A stretch of 64,000 nucleotides of DNA from Hyphomicrobiaceae bacterium (GTDB lineage: Bacteria > Pseudomonadota > Alphaproteobacteria > Rhizobiales > Hyphomicrobiaceae). Position numbers and translations under genes: made by a program. Shown piece after piece: positions 1 to 8,075 of the stretch; the stretch's first letter is position 1, and each line of letters opens with the position of its first letter. The notes under the pieces are model-generated. The model worked only from the letters and a program-made list of their open reading frames with translations, was not told the origin of the DNA and did no database searches. The stretch lies in NCBI GenBank assembly GCA_021730785.1, contig JAKFWF010000013.1, positions 1-64,000 on the forward strand. The letters run 5' to 3'.

Positions 1-2
1 AC

Positions 3-128
3 AACGCCAGCCCGAAGCCCTTCGTGTGGACCAAGTCCGCCGCGCTCATTTTGCGAAAGGAGCGGCGCGCCCTCGATAAACTCGATGCCATCAAGGGCGG
101 GAACCAAGCGACTGAGTCGGAACACTAG
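3..128 (+). CDS. IS630-family transposase, C-terminal end only
   Basis: An open frame enters from the left edge and ends at TAG after 41 residues. It contains the PKPFVWTKSA signature and a charged tail ending in ATESEH, which I recognise from the C-terminus of IS630-family (Tc1/mariner-like) DDE transposases. The catalytic residues lie outside the window. The stop codon shares a CTAG palindrome (125-128) with the stop of the convergent ATPase gene, so no space is left here for the terminal inverted repeat expected just past an intact IS630 transposase. The element may be old or rearranged. The family call rests on memory of the C-terminal motif only. Confidence 0.6.
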   Translation, partial: NASPKPFVWTKSAALILRKERRALDKLDAIKGGNQATESEH

Positions 129-1424
129 GCAGCTTCGCTACCCAAAATTGGCCCCCACTTTACGTGAAAAGCGAAAGACGCATCGGTAATATTCAATATA
201 CGGCGCTTTTCGTTCCACTCAACAACAGGCTGTCCTGTTTTCTCTTTCTCAGCAATCGCTTTGGCAATCTGGGCCAGCTCTCTTAGTGCGCCCAATAATT
301 CAGCATCAGACGGTCTATCACTTCGCGTGACGACTTTTTCGACCGCTTCTTCAATCGCCTCGAACCCAATGTCAACACGCGGCAGACAATGCTGCAGCGC
401 AAGAAGTATTATTTGGTAAATTGTTGCCGAACCACCTTTTTGCAATGCGCGTTGCTTCCTATGTTGCTTTAATTCACGAAACTCATCCACGATACTCCGG
501 ACATCAACATTGGAGTGGGCGGCAAAATCACTAAAAAACGCCTTGTAGGTCTCTTTCATTCTGAACTCAGATTTCGTTGGCTGGGCCGCAGTATAGCCGT
601 GATCCAAGCAAACTTGGTTGCAAAAGCGTTGCATTAACTGTGGGCTGCCATAGGAGTGAGTTGCGAACTCATTCTGCAGGTTTGCAGCAGGGACTAAATT
701 CAATGCTGGAAAGCCTTTTGCGGCTATTTCCCCCAGTTCCGATTTTTCCCACATCGGAACTTCAAGCCGCTTCACGCGATCAGCCATATCGCGCATAGCC
801 TCTTCAACGTCGTGTCCTCGATGCGGAATACCAACAATGATAACTCTTAATCCCTTCATCACAGGAGCCTTCAGCGATAATACGATATTTTTCTGGATCT
901 GCGGTTCAATTACGTGAAAATCATCTATCACAAGCACGCACTGGCGAGCCAGAAGCTCGCTCAGAATTGCAGATTTGCTCCCCAGATTGCGAGTCGCTGT
1001 AACTGTTGAGCTGGTGTCTTTCTTCTTCGGTTTGCGATTGAGTGTGAACGAGAAAAAAGCCAAGATTTATAGTCATTCCGCCGCCTCCGATGGAAGCATC
1101 GGATGTTTCCACTTTGCTGCTTTCTGTTACCTCGCGAGGCAGTTGTAAAGTTGATGCCGCTTGCATCCAAAAGGCACTTTCATCTGATCGAACTTGCGTT
1201 CCCTCTACTTCGACAAGCTTTTCGCGGGGGATTGCCTTGTTTATCAATACCGTCTTGCCACTCTTTGACGGACCCAGCACAAGCAAAATTTCTTGAGGGC
1301 TTGCAACATGGTTCTTTATTGCCTGCTCCAGCTTCAGACTTTGTCTGGGGTTGTAGGTAATTGTTGGAACTAGATTCGGCCTGAAAACTTCGCCGACAGT
1401 AAGCGACTGCTCTACTTGGTTCAT
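125..1424 (-). pseudogene. P-loop (AAA/STAND-like) ATPase split by a frameshift
   Basis: Two overlapping reading frames on the minus strand together make one ATPase. The upstream frame has a Walker A motif (LVLGPSKSGKT); the downstream frame has the Walker B-like VLVIDDFHVIEP and a following sensor-like IIVGIP. The join lies in a run of six A (1053-1058 on the plus strand); removing one base restores GFFSFTLNRK and one product of about 430 residues. The ATG at 1424 is preferred because GGGAG sits 8 bases upstream; an in-frame GTG lies at 1445. The gene is AT-richer than the core genes and abuts a transposase remnant, so it is accessory DNA. Its role is unknown; TniB-like or defence-associated NTPases are possible. 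It may be a real mutation or a homopolymer sequencing error. Confidence 0.6.
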
Positions 1425-1672
1425 GGCCCCAACTCCCACCCTCACCAGCCTCTAGCCCACTATCGACGCGCGGCGGATGACGCTCCAACCTAAGCTCAAC
1501 GTACCTCAAATGAGGCGCTGATCAAGATAAGAGTTGCCTGGGCGCAATAGCAGGTGCTGGCGCGATATAGGTTGAAGCAAGGTCGAGACGGTCACGCCTC
1601 ACCTCGCCGTCGTCCATGCCACGACGCACGTTTGTCCCGGCGATATCGGACGTCGGGAACTGGAACCCACCC

Positions 1673-2920
1673 TCACCCTCGCCGGTGCAAGATCCTGGCG
1701 CGGATGGTCCCGTCCAGCCCGCGGATGCGCTCGAGGATCTCAGGCGCGTCGGCGACCGCCCCTTCGGCGTCGAGCACGACATAGCCGAGGTCGCCGTCGG
1801 TCTGGTAGCTCTGGGCTGCAATGTTGACCTTGTGCTCGGCGAACACCTTGTTGAGGCGGCCGAGCTCGCCCGGCAGGTTGCGCTGCACCTGGATGAAGCG
1901 CGTGCCGGCTGGCCGCGGCGACAACTGCACTTGCGGGAAGTTGACAGCCCCCGTCGTCGAGCCGACGTCGGAGTACTCGACGAACTTGCGGGCGACCTCG
2001 GCGCCGATACGCTCCTGCGCCTCTTCGGTCGATCCGCCGACGTGGGGCGTCAGGATCACATTGTCGAGCCCCTGCAAGGGCGAGACGAAGGCGTCCTTGT
2101 TCGACGACGGCTCGACCGGGAACACGTCGATCGCAGCCCCCCCGATATGGCCGCTGCGGATCGCCGCTGCCAGAGCATCGAGATCGACCACGGTGCCGCG
2201 CGAGTTGTTGATCAGGTAGGCGCCCCGCTTCATGCTGGCGATCTGGGCTACCCCGATCATGCCCTGGGTGGCGGCTGTCTCCGGCACATGCAACGTCACC
2301 ACATCGCTGCGCGTGAGCAACTCGCCCAACGTGTCCGTGGGCTCGACGTTGCCGTGCCGCAGCTTGTCGGTGTGATCAAAGAAGATCACCCGCATCCCCA
2401 TCGCCTCGGCAATCGTCGACAGCTGGCTGCCGATGTTGCCATAGCCGACGATGCCGAGCGTCTTGCCGCGCACTTCGTTGGCGCCGACCGCCGACTTGTC
2501 CCACCCGCCCCGGTGGGCCGCCTGCGATTTGGGAAAGATCCGCCGGAACAGCATGACGATCTCGGCCATGGTCAGCTCGGCGACGCTGCGCGTGTTGGAG
2601 AACGGCGCGTTGAAGACCGGGATGCCCATGGTGCGGGCAGCAGCGAGATCGACCTGGTTGGTGCCGACCGAGAAACAGCCAACCGCAATCAGCGAGCGCA
2701 CACCGTCGACGGCTGCTGCCGTCAACTGGGTGCGGGAGCGAATACCCAGCATGCTGACGCCCTGGAGGGCCAGGCGTAAAGCTGCGCCGTCAAGCGCGGT
2801 CGTACGCCGGTCGATGTTGGTGTAGCCGGCGGACGTGAGCACATTCACGGCCGTGTCCGAGATGCCCTCGAGCAGCAGAACCTTGATCATATCCTTGGCG
2901 CGGGACAGTGATTTCGGCAT
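1673..2920 (-). CDS. serA: D-3-phosphoglycerate dehydrogenase (ACT-containing, E. coli type)
   Basis: First step of serine synthesis: NAD-dependent oxidation of 3-phosphoglycerate to 3-phosphohydroxypyruvate in the cytoplasm. The 415-residue product matches the E. coli-type enzyme (about 410) along its whole length. The NAD-binding GYGNIG is at 159-164. The catalytic Arg241 (NNSRGTVVD), Glu270 (VFPVEP) and His293 (TPHVGGST) are in place. A C-terminal ACT domain from about residue 345 ends GTIRARIL, so serine feedback inhibition is expected. The frame stays open upstream to 3340 but that part overlaps the helicase gene in another frame and has no family similarity; the ATG at 2920 gives the family N-terminus. 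Confidence 0.95.
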   Translation of the reverse strand: MPKSLSRAKDMIKVLLLEGISDTAVNVLTSAGYTNIDRRTTALDGAALRLALQGVSMLGIRSRTQLTAAAVDGVRSLIAVGCFSVGTNQVDLAAARTMGIPVFNAPFSNTRSVAELTMAEIVMLFRRIFPKSQAAHRGGWDKSAVGANEVRGKTLGIVGYGNIGSQLSTIAEAMGMRVIFFDHTDKLRHGNVEPTDTLGELLTRSDVVTLHVPETAATQGMIGVAQIASMKRGAYLINNSRGTVVDLDALAAAIRSGHIGGAAIDVFPVEPSSNKDAFVSPLQGLDNVILTPHVGGSTEEAQERIGAEVARKFVEYSDVGSTTGAVNFPQVQLSPRPAGTRFIQVQRNLPGELGRLNKVFAEHKVNIAAQSYQTDGDLGYVVLDAEGAVADAPEILERIRGLDGTIRARILHRRG

Positions 2921-3038
2921 CGGATCGGCTCCCAATGGTGACGAATGGGGGTGACGAGCGGGCAGTTGGCGCGGTCCAAAACTAATCAGGCGCGGTGCCG
3001 GGAGTACCGGCGCCGCGCCCGCTGTTGTTCGCGACTGA

Positions 3039-4895
3039 TCAGTCGTTGGCGACCTTGGCCCGCACTGTCTTGCGCAGAAATGCTGGAACGTTGTCGGCGA
3101 AGCCAGTGGGGGCACTCTGGTCAGCGCGATCACCGCGATCACCACGGTCATCGCGCGGTGGTCGGCGGCCTCCGGCCGAACTGCGGTCCGGTCTTGCTTC
3201 GCGGTCGCGGCGCGGTTCGTCGCGGCCCTCGGCGCGACGCGGCTCCTGTGGCCGTGCCGGGCGTTCGCCGCGGTCGGCAGGCCGTGGCGCATCGCCCGCG
3301 CGCGGATCGGGACGACGTTCGCGCGGTGGCCTGGATGCACCTGCCTGTTCGTCGAGATTGGTCACCGGCCAGGCGAGGACGTCGGGCTGATCATTCGAGC
3401 CGGCGCCGCCCCCTCCCCTGGCTTCGCGGCGAGGCTCGTCGCGGCGGGGGCGCCGTGGTGGCCGCTGGGTGCCGGCCGTATCCACCGGAACTCGAGCACT
3501 GCGTTCGCCGGCTGCAGCAACTGCCGCGGGTTCGACCGCTGGCACCGGTGTGAGTGCACCCTCGGCAAGATCGCTGCCAGGGCGGCCTCGGCTGCGGTCG
3601 CGCCGCGGCGGACGCGCTCCCCGCGGTTCCCCCCCCCGCTCTGCACTTGATCTGTCTTCGCCCCGCGGGGCCCCGGCGCCACCGCGCGCCGGCCGACCGC
3701 GCACAACGGCACCGCGGCCACGCCGCCGCTTCTTTGCACTTTCGGCGATGTCTTCTTCGGTCGGCGCGTTACCGATCCACATCGGTGTTTCACCGGTGGC
3801 CTTTTCGATGTCCTTCAACAGCTTCAGGTCGTCGAGCGAAACAAGGGTGGCGGCCATGCCCTCGCGACCGGCGCGACCCGTGCGGCCGATGCGGTGGACG
3901 TAGTCATCGCCGGCCCACGGCACGTCGAAGTTAAAAACGTGACTCACTTCCGGGATGTCGAGACCACGTGCGGCGACGTCGCTTGCCGCCAGCAATTGGA
4001 TGCGCCCGGCGCGGAACGAATCGAGCGTTGCAGTGCGCGCGCTCTGGTCCATGTCGCCGTGCAACTCGCCGGCACTGAAGCCATGCTTCAGCAGCGATTT
4101 GTACAGGATCGCCACATCGCGCTTGCGGTTGCAGAAGATGATGGCGTTCTTCACGTCGTGCGCACGGATCAGATCGCGCAGAACCTCACGCTTCGCCCAG
4201 TCGTCGCCATCCGGGCAGAAACGGAAGCGCTGGGTGATGGTCTTGGCCGTGGTCGCCGGCGGCGCCACTTCGATGCGCTCGGGATCATTGAGGAACTGGT
4301 CGACGAGCCGGGTGATCTCGGGCGGCATGGTCGCCGAGAAGAACAGCGTCTGGCGGCGCGGCGGCAACAGTTTGCAGATCTTCTCGATGTCCGGGATGAA
4401 GCCCATGTCGAGCATGCGGTCGGCTTCATCGATGACCAGGATCTCGACGCCCATCAGCATGATGCGGCCGCGGCCGAAATGGTCGAGCAGGCGGCCAGGC
4501 GTGGCAATCAGCACATCGACGCCGCGATCGAGTTTCTTGATCTGCTCGTCCATGGCCGTGCCGCCGATCAACAGCGCCACGTCCAACTTGTGATTGGTGC
4601 CGTACTTCTCGAAACTCTGCGCCACCTGGGCGGCAAGCTCACGGGTCGGCGCGATGATCAGCGAGCGCGGCATGCGGGCCCGCGCACGACCCGTCTCGAG
4701 CCGGGTGATCATCGGCAACACAAAGGCAGCCGTCTTGCCAGTGCCGGTCTGGGCGATGCCAAGGACGTCGCGCCCTGTGAGGGCGACGGGGATCGCCTGG
4801 GACTGGATCGGTGTTGCGGTCGAGTAGCCGGCGGCTTCGACGGCGGCGAGTACTTTCGGGCTCAAGCCCAATTCGGCGAAGGGTTTCGTCTGCAA
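3039..4895 (-). CDS. rhlE: DEAD-box RNA helicase, RhlE type
   Basis: ATP-dependent RNA helicase of the RhlE subgroup, likely in ribosome assembly, RNA turnover or cold adaptation. Motifs in order: Q motif with PFAELGLSPKV at the N-terminus, AQTGTGKT (48-55), PTRELA (83-88), DEAD (156-159), SAT (187-189), and HRIGRTGRAG at the end of the second RecA domain. After about residue 385 a tail of over 200 residues is rich in Arg, Gly, Pro and Asp, typical of RNA-binding RGG-like extensions. The proposed start is a TTG at 4895 preceded by GGAGA 9 bases upstream, which yields the usual N-terminus; a GTG at 4949 would add 18 residues. SerA lies downstream on the same strand. Confidence 0.88.
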   Translation of the reverse strand: MQTKPFAELGLSPKVLAAVEAAGYSTATPIQSQAIPVALTGRDVLGIAQTGTGKTAAFVLPMITRLETGRARARMPRSLIIAPTRELAAQVAQSFEKYGTNHKLDVALLIGGTAMDEQIKKLDRGVDVLIATPGRLLDHFGRGRIMLMGVEILVIDEADRMLDMGFIPDIEKICKLLPPRRQTLFFSATMPPEITRLVDQFLNDPERIEVAPPATTAKTITQRFRFCPDGDDWAKREVLRDLIRAHDVKNAIIFCNRKRDVAILYKSLLKHGFSAGELHGDMDQSARTATLDSFRAGRIQLLAASDVAARGLDIPEVSHVFNFDVPWAGDDYVHRIGRTGRAGREGMAATLVSLDDLKLLKDIEKATGETPMWIGNAPTEEDIAESAKKRRRGRGAVVRGRPARGGAGAPRGEDRSSAERGGEPRGARPPRRDRSRGRPGSDLAEGALTPVPAVEPAAVAAAGERSARVPVDTAGTQRPPRRPRRDEPRREARGGGGAGSNDQPDVLAWPVTNLDEQAGASRPPRERRPDPRAGDAPRPADRGERPARPQEPRRAEGRDEPRRDREARPDRSSAGGRRPPRDDRGDRGDRADQSAPTGFADNVPAFLRKTVRAKVAND

Positions 4896-5186
4896 AAGCG
4901 GTGGTCTCCGTCTCCCATGGCGATGCGGCGCGCGCCGAGCGTTCGGCACACCTCGACATCAGGACGAGCGCAGGGGAGTGGTACTTGGCCAAATAACTGG
5001 CAAAGAAACGTGTCTGGATTGTCGAAAAGGGATCAATGGAAACCGGTATTCCCCTGCGCCCAGCACGATTGTCGCCTGACAGAAGCAGCGTCGAAATGCA
5101 AGAAAAACCTCGACCCCAGGTAAAAATGCGGTTGCTTACCGCAGATCGTGGCTATGGTGTGGCATCCATAGACGAGGGAGGACTGC

Positions 5187-5891
5187 ATGACCCCTGCCGC
5201 GGAGCCGATTGTTTTCGTGCCGGGACTGCTGTGCACCGGAGGGCTGTTTGCGAGTCAACTGGCTGCGCTATCACCACATCATGCGTGCAGTGTCGCCGAT
5301 CACACCACGGCAGACACTCTGCCGCTGATTGCGCGACACATCCTTGATCTTGCACCGCCGAAGTTCGCGCTCGCCGGACTGTCGATGGGCGGTTACATCG
5401 CGTTTGAAATGCTGCGCCAGGCGCCGCAGCGCGTTACGCGGCTGGCCCTGCTCGACAGCAACGCGCGTGCCGACAGGCCAGATCAGGTGAAGACGCGGCA
5501 CATACTGATGGGGGCAGCAAGATCGATCGGCGTTCGCAGTGTGCAAGGCATGCTGCTGCGCCTGCTGATCCACCCGGACCGCCTGGCCGATCGCGCTCTG
5601 ACGGATCAAATTCTGCTGATGGCCGATGGCATTGGGGTCAACGCTTTCATCCGCCAGCAGCTGGCAATTCTCGGGCGACCCGATAACCGGCCGTTCCTGG
5701 CTGAGATCAAGTGTCCGACCGTGATCATCGTCGGTCAGCAGGATGCGCTGACGCCGGTAAAAGTCGCCGAGGAAATGCACGCCGCCATTGCGGGTAGCCG
5801 GCTGGAGGTCATCCCCGATTGCGGGCATCTGGCCACCATGGAGGCTCCCGAGGCAGTGAGCGCAATTCTGGCACGCTGGTTGGCAAAATGA
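5187..5891 (+). CDS. alpha/beta hydrolase
   Basis: A 234-residue cytoplasmic alpha/beta-hydrolase with no signal peptide. The oxyanion segment is VFVPGLLCTG, the nucleophile elbow is GLSMGG, the acid is probably the Asp in GQQDALTP, and the catalytic His is in DCGHLATME. The fold and order of the triad are clear, but the substrate is not. GGAGG lies 5 bases before the ATG. It is divergent from the helicase and convergent with a secreted-protein gene, so context does not suggest a pathway. Small esterases or lactonases are possible. Confidence 0.8.
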   Translation: MTPAAEPIVFVPGLLCTGGLFASQLAALSPHHACSVADHTTADTLPLIARHILDLAPPKFALAGLSMGGYIAFEMLRQAPQRVTRLALLDSNARADRPDQVKTRHILMGAARSIGVRSVQGMLLRLLIHPDRLADRALTDQILLMADGIGVNAFIRQQLAILGRPDNRPFLAEIKCPTVIIVGQQDALTPVKVAEEMHAAIAGSRLEVIPDCGHLATMEAPEAVSAILARWLAK

Positions 5892-5917
5892 AGGCGTCGT
5901 CCGTCCATGCATGACAA

Positions 5918-5942
5918 AGGGCCGGTACTGCGTACCGACCCT
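5918..5942. terminator. hairpin between convergent genes (possible bidirectional terminator)
   Basis: A 10-base inverted repeat (5918-5927 and 5933-5942) with one mismatch and a 5-base loop lies between the ends of two convergent genes. There is no T run on either side, so it may only be an RNA-stabilising or Rho-linked structure. Confidence 0.35.
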
Positions 5943-5976
5943 CGCTGAACTGGACTGCCACTACCGTGGCGCACTC

Positions 5977-6285
5977 TCAATAGTCGAAACGGCGGTTGTG
6001 GCGGCGGCCGCCACCGTCGAACTCGCGGATGACGTAGCTGCAATGCTTGCGCACGCCGCGGAGCGGATCACCGAACACACCATTGTTGCAGGGAATGCCA
6101 CGGCCCCCGACGTCCCGCGAGGTCAATACGCCACGCGTGCCATACAACACGGTTGTGGGATAGGGGACGCTGCAGTAGCCGCCCTCTTCGGCACAACGAA
6201 CGGCCCTCTGGGCCGCAGCCGGTGCAGCAACGGCGATGGTGGCGAGAAGCCCCAGCGCACCGATGGTCGCAAATTTTCTCAGCAT
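5977..6285 (-). CDS. small secreted Cys-containing protein
   Basis: A 102-residue protein with a clear signal peptide: basic start, a hydrophobic stretch and a cleavage site near AAAQ at about residue 26. The mature part has four Cys in a pattern C-x(2)-E-G-G-Y-C, then C-N-N-G-V-F-G-D-P and a final C, consistent with two disulfides. From memory the CNNxVFGDPxxGVxKxC block recurs in small secreted proteins and accessory modules of proteobacterial and actinobacterial exoenzymes, where a carbohydrate-binding role has been suggested; I cannot confirm that here. GGAGGAG lies 5 bases before the ATG. No operon partner is visible. Confidence 0.72.
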   Translation of the reverse strand: MLRKFATIGALGLLATIAVAAPAAAQRAVRCAEEGGYCSVPYPTTVLYGTRGVLTSRDVGGRGIPCNNGVFGDPLRGVRKHCSYVIREFDGGGRRHNRRFDY

Positions 6286-6549
6286 GAAGTCTCCTCCGCC
6301 TCGTTCGAGCCAACCGTCGCAGAATTATCCTGAACCGTGGCTGAACGAAAGGGACAATTCACCGCTCCAGTGTGCCGGCTCCATGAGTTTGGACCGGAGC
6401 TCACGGGGTGTACGTGTCGTGCCCGGTGGTCACGATCACCCACCCCGGCATCATCGCTGACCGACCAGCGGTCCGATTGAACTGCAATCGGAAAATGTCT
6501 AACAGGTGACACCTGCACCCTTTGGAGATGTGCAGCGGTTCAGCCATGA

Positions 6550-7161
6550 ATGAAGAGAGCGGGCATGGAGCTTGGCGACGAGATTTTCTACCGGCTCAGC
6601 CGCGAAGATACCATTGTCGAAGTGGGGGGGGCGTGGGATCGGTTCGCCGTTGCAAATGACGGTCAGAATCTGCTGTCCGATCGCATCCTGGGGCAGAGCA
6701 TTTATGCGCACGTGCTGGGCGAGCCGACCCGCGACTTCGTGTGGACCATGCTGGACGGTGTACGCAAACTGAAGCGTCCAGTGCGCCAGACCTATCGCTG
6801 CGATAGCCCGGGCCTCAAGCGTTTCATGCAGATGACGATCGAACCGGAAGAGGCCAGTGGGCTTTGTCTCAGGCACCGCTTGGTGTCGACCGCACCGTTG
6901 GTGCTGCCGGTTCAGTTCAGGGCTGTCGCGCCTGGCACTGCTCGGGTCCACCTGACATTCCGCTGCAGTTGCTGCAATCGGCTGAACGTCGATGGTGCCT
7001 GGCATGATCCCGAGGAGGCGAGCTTCACTCCAGAGCTGAAGCAGCTCATCGACCAGGGTGTCATGCGCATCGCTTATAGCGTCTGCCCATCCTGTAAAAG
7101 CGGGGCCAACTGGCAGCCGCTCGACAGCGAGACGAGAATTGCCACAACCCAGTATCGCTGA
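6550..7161 (+). CDS. PAS-like domain protein with C-terminal zinc-ribbon-like cysteines
   Basis: The N-terminal 110 residues look like a PAS-type sensor fold (DTIVEVGGAWDRFA, then RCDSPGLKRFMQMT). A C-terminal segment carries CSCC and CPSC pairs that could bind zinc. No effector domain is present, so it may act through protein contact. A second ATG at 6565 has GAGAG just upstream and may be the true start. The family name is not known to me; similar PAS-only proteins are frequent in Rhodospirillales-like genomes. The upstream 264 bases hold no gene I can support. Confidence 0.65.
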   Translation: MKRAGMELGDEIFYRLSREDTIVEVGGAWDRFAVANDGQNLLSDRILGQSIYAHVLGEPTRDFVWTMLDGVRKLKRPVRQTYRCDSPGLKRFMQMTIEPEEASGLCLRHRLVSTAPLVLPVQFRAVAPGTARVHLTFRCSCCNRLNVDGAWHDPEEASFTPELKQLIDQGVMRIAYSVCPSCKSGANWQPLDSETRIATTQYR

Positions 7162-7249
7162 TCGGCTTTATTGCCTCAGCCTGTCTTGCGGTGTCACTCA
7201 CAACAGGGGGTGCCGGTGCGTCGTGGCAAATGGCGCTCAAACGGGCGGC

Positions 7250-7474
7250 TCAGCAGGCAGGACCTTCCTGGCGCAACCGCATGTCACGCGACAAAGCTCG
7301 GATTTCCATCGCCGCCGACCTGATGGCCAGCGATTGTTCCCGCAGATCGATGCTCTGCTGCCAAAGCCGCGCCAACAGCCGCAAGGCATCGGACGATGAT
7401 GCCGTGTCACCTGAAACCGCCATCTCAGCTGCGTATTCGTCGACGGCGACAATTTTCACAATCTCTGACTGCAT
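7250..7474 (-). CDS. small hypothetical protein
   Basis: A 74-residue protein that begins MQSEIVKIVAVDEYAAEM and continues as a mostly helical, charged region with a repeated Leu/Arg pattern. The start at 7474 has AAGGTGA 5 bases upstream; the frame is open further upstream to 7525. No cysteines, membrane segment or signal peptide. I do not recognise it. The helical composition would suit a small adaptor or coiled-coil protein, but that is a guess. Confidence 0.42.
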   Translation of the reverse strand: MQSEIVKIVAVDEYAAEMAVSGDTASSSDALRLLARLWQQSIDLREQSLAIRSAAMEIRALSRDMRLRQEGPAC

Positions 7475-7706
7475 TTCGTTCACCTTCGGCCTTAGATTGA
7501 AAAACGTCCCTTCAGGCGCAGCCAACTACCGAATCTTGGGCAGGTCAGCCAAGATGCAATGTCGCAATTTCCACAAGTTGAGTGCTCATGTAGATGACCC
7601 TTGGCGCCTACGGCATTCACACTAGTGAGTCGGTGTTAAAATTGCGCTGGTATTCCAGCGGCTTACAAAAATCTCTGTTCGGATCGTACGTTCCCATTCT
7701 CGTCTT

Positions 7707-7841
7707 GGCCGCGGAGGCGGCCATCCACGACAACGGGCCGCAAGCGCGATGCCTCAGCCGAGGCAAACAGGTGGCTGAAATCTGATTTCTCCAGGGAAAC
7801 AATAGGTTTGAACCTTGTCGTGGACGGCCGCCTCCGCGGCC
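7707..7841. repeat. inverted pair of REP-like palindromic elements
   Basis: A 27-base segment at 7707-7733 recurs in reverse complement at 7815-7841 with a single mismatch, separated by 81 bases. Each arm has its own palindromic core (GGCCG, a short spacer, CGGCC) followed by the motif CCATCCACGAC or its variant. From memory, palindromes ending in CGGCCATCCACG are dispersed intergenic repeats in several alphaproteobacteria. A head-to-head pair resembles a BIME. Transcribed across, the arms would form a large stem. Confidence 0.7.
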
Positions 7842-7854
7842 GTGACGAAAACGC

Positions 7855-7892
7855 CCGAGATTTGGCCGAACAAGGGTTCGGCCAAATCTCGG
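7855..7892. repeat. perfect 17-base-pair hairpin
   Basis: Arms at 7855-7871 and 7876-7892 are exact reverse complements around a 4-base loop. No T run follows on either strand. It lies 14 bases from the REP-like pair and about 180 bases before the kinase gene, so it may be part of the same element or a transcript-stabilising structure. Confidence 0.75.
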
Positions 7893-8075
7893 CTCATGCG
7901 GCCCTTGCAACCGACATGCGTGAATCCCGTAGCCCTTGGGCGCAGAGCGCTGCGACAGAGTGCTTTGCCGCTGCCTGTCTCTGGGCGGGCGTGAAAATTC
8001 GCTCTACTCTCACCGAGTAGATGGGTAGCTTGGCCGGCAACCAAGCGGCCGCAGCAAAGCAGAGAGACTGGCGAC

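Larger units (their letters stand above)
7475..8075. other. gene-free stretch with REP-like palindromes
   Basis: No convincing gene lies in these 600 bases. Short frames here read through inverted repeats and differ on both strands. The stretch contains a small hairpin near 7650, an inverted pair of palindromic elements (7707-7841) and a long perfect hairpin (7855-7892). The upstream region of the CheB-CheR kinase gene is at the right end, with AGAGAG about 10 bases before its ATG. Confidence 0.6.

Noticed and set aside
1053-1058. Programmed frameshifting in the ATPase gene
   Set aside because: A run of six is short for slippage and no stimulatory structure was seen; mutation or sequence error is simpler.
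1616-2779. A long plus-strand open frame opposite serA
   Set aside because: It is antisense to a well-supported gene, has no recognisable domain and reflects the high GC content.
2921-3340. A possible N-terminal extension of SerA by about 140 residues
   Set aside because: It overlaps the helicase gene in another frame and matches nothing in the family; the ATG at 2920 gives the known N-terminus.
3894-5123. A 409-residue plus-strand frame opposite the RhlE-type helicase
   Set aside because: Antisense shadow with His/Arg/Asp-rich translation and no domain.
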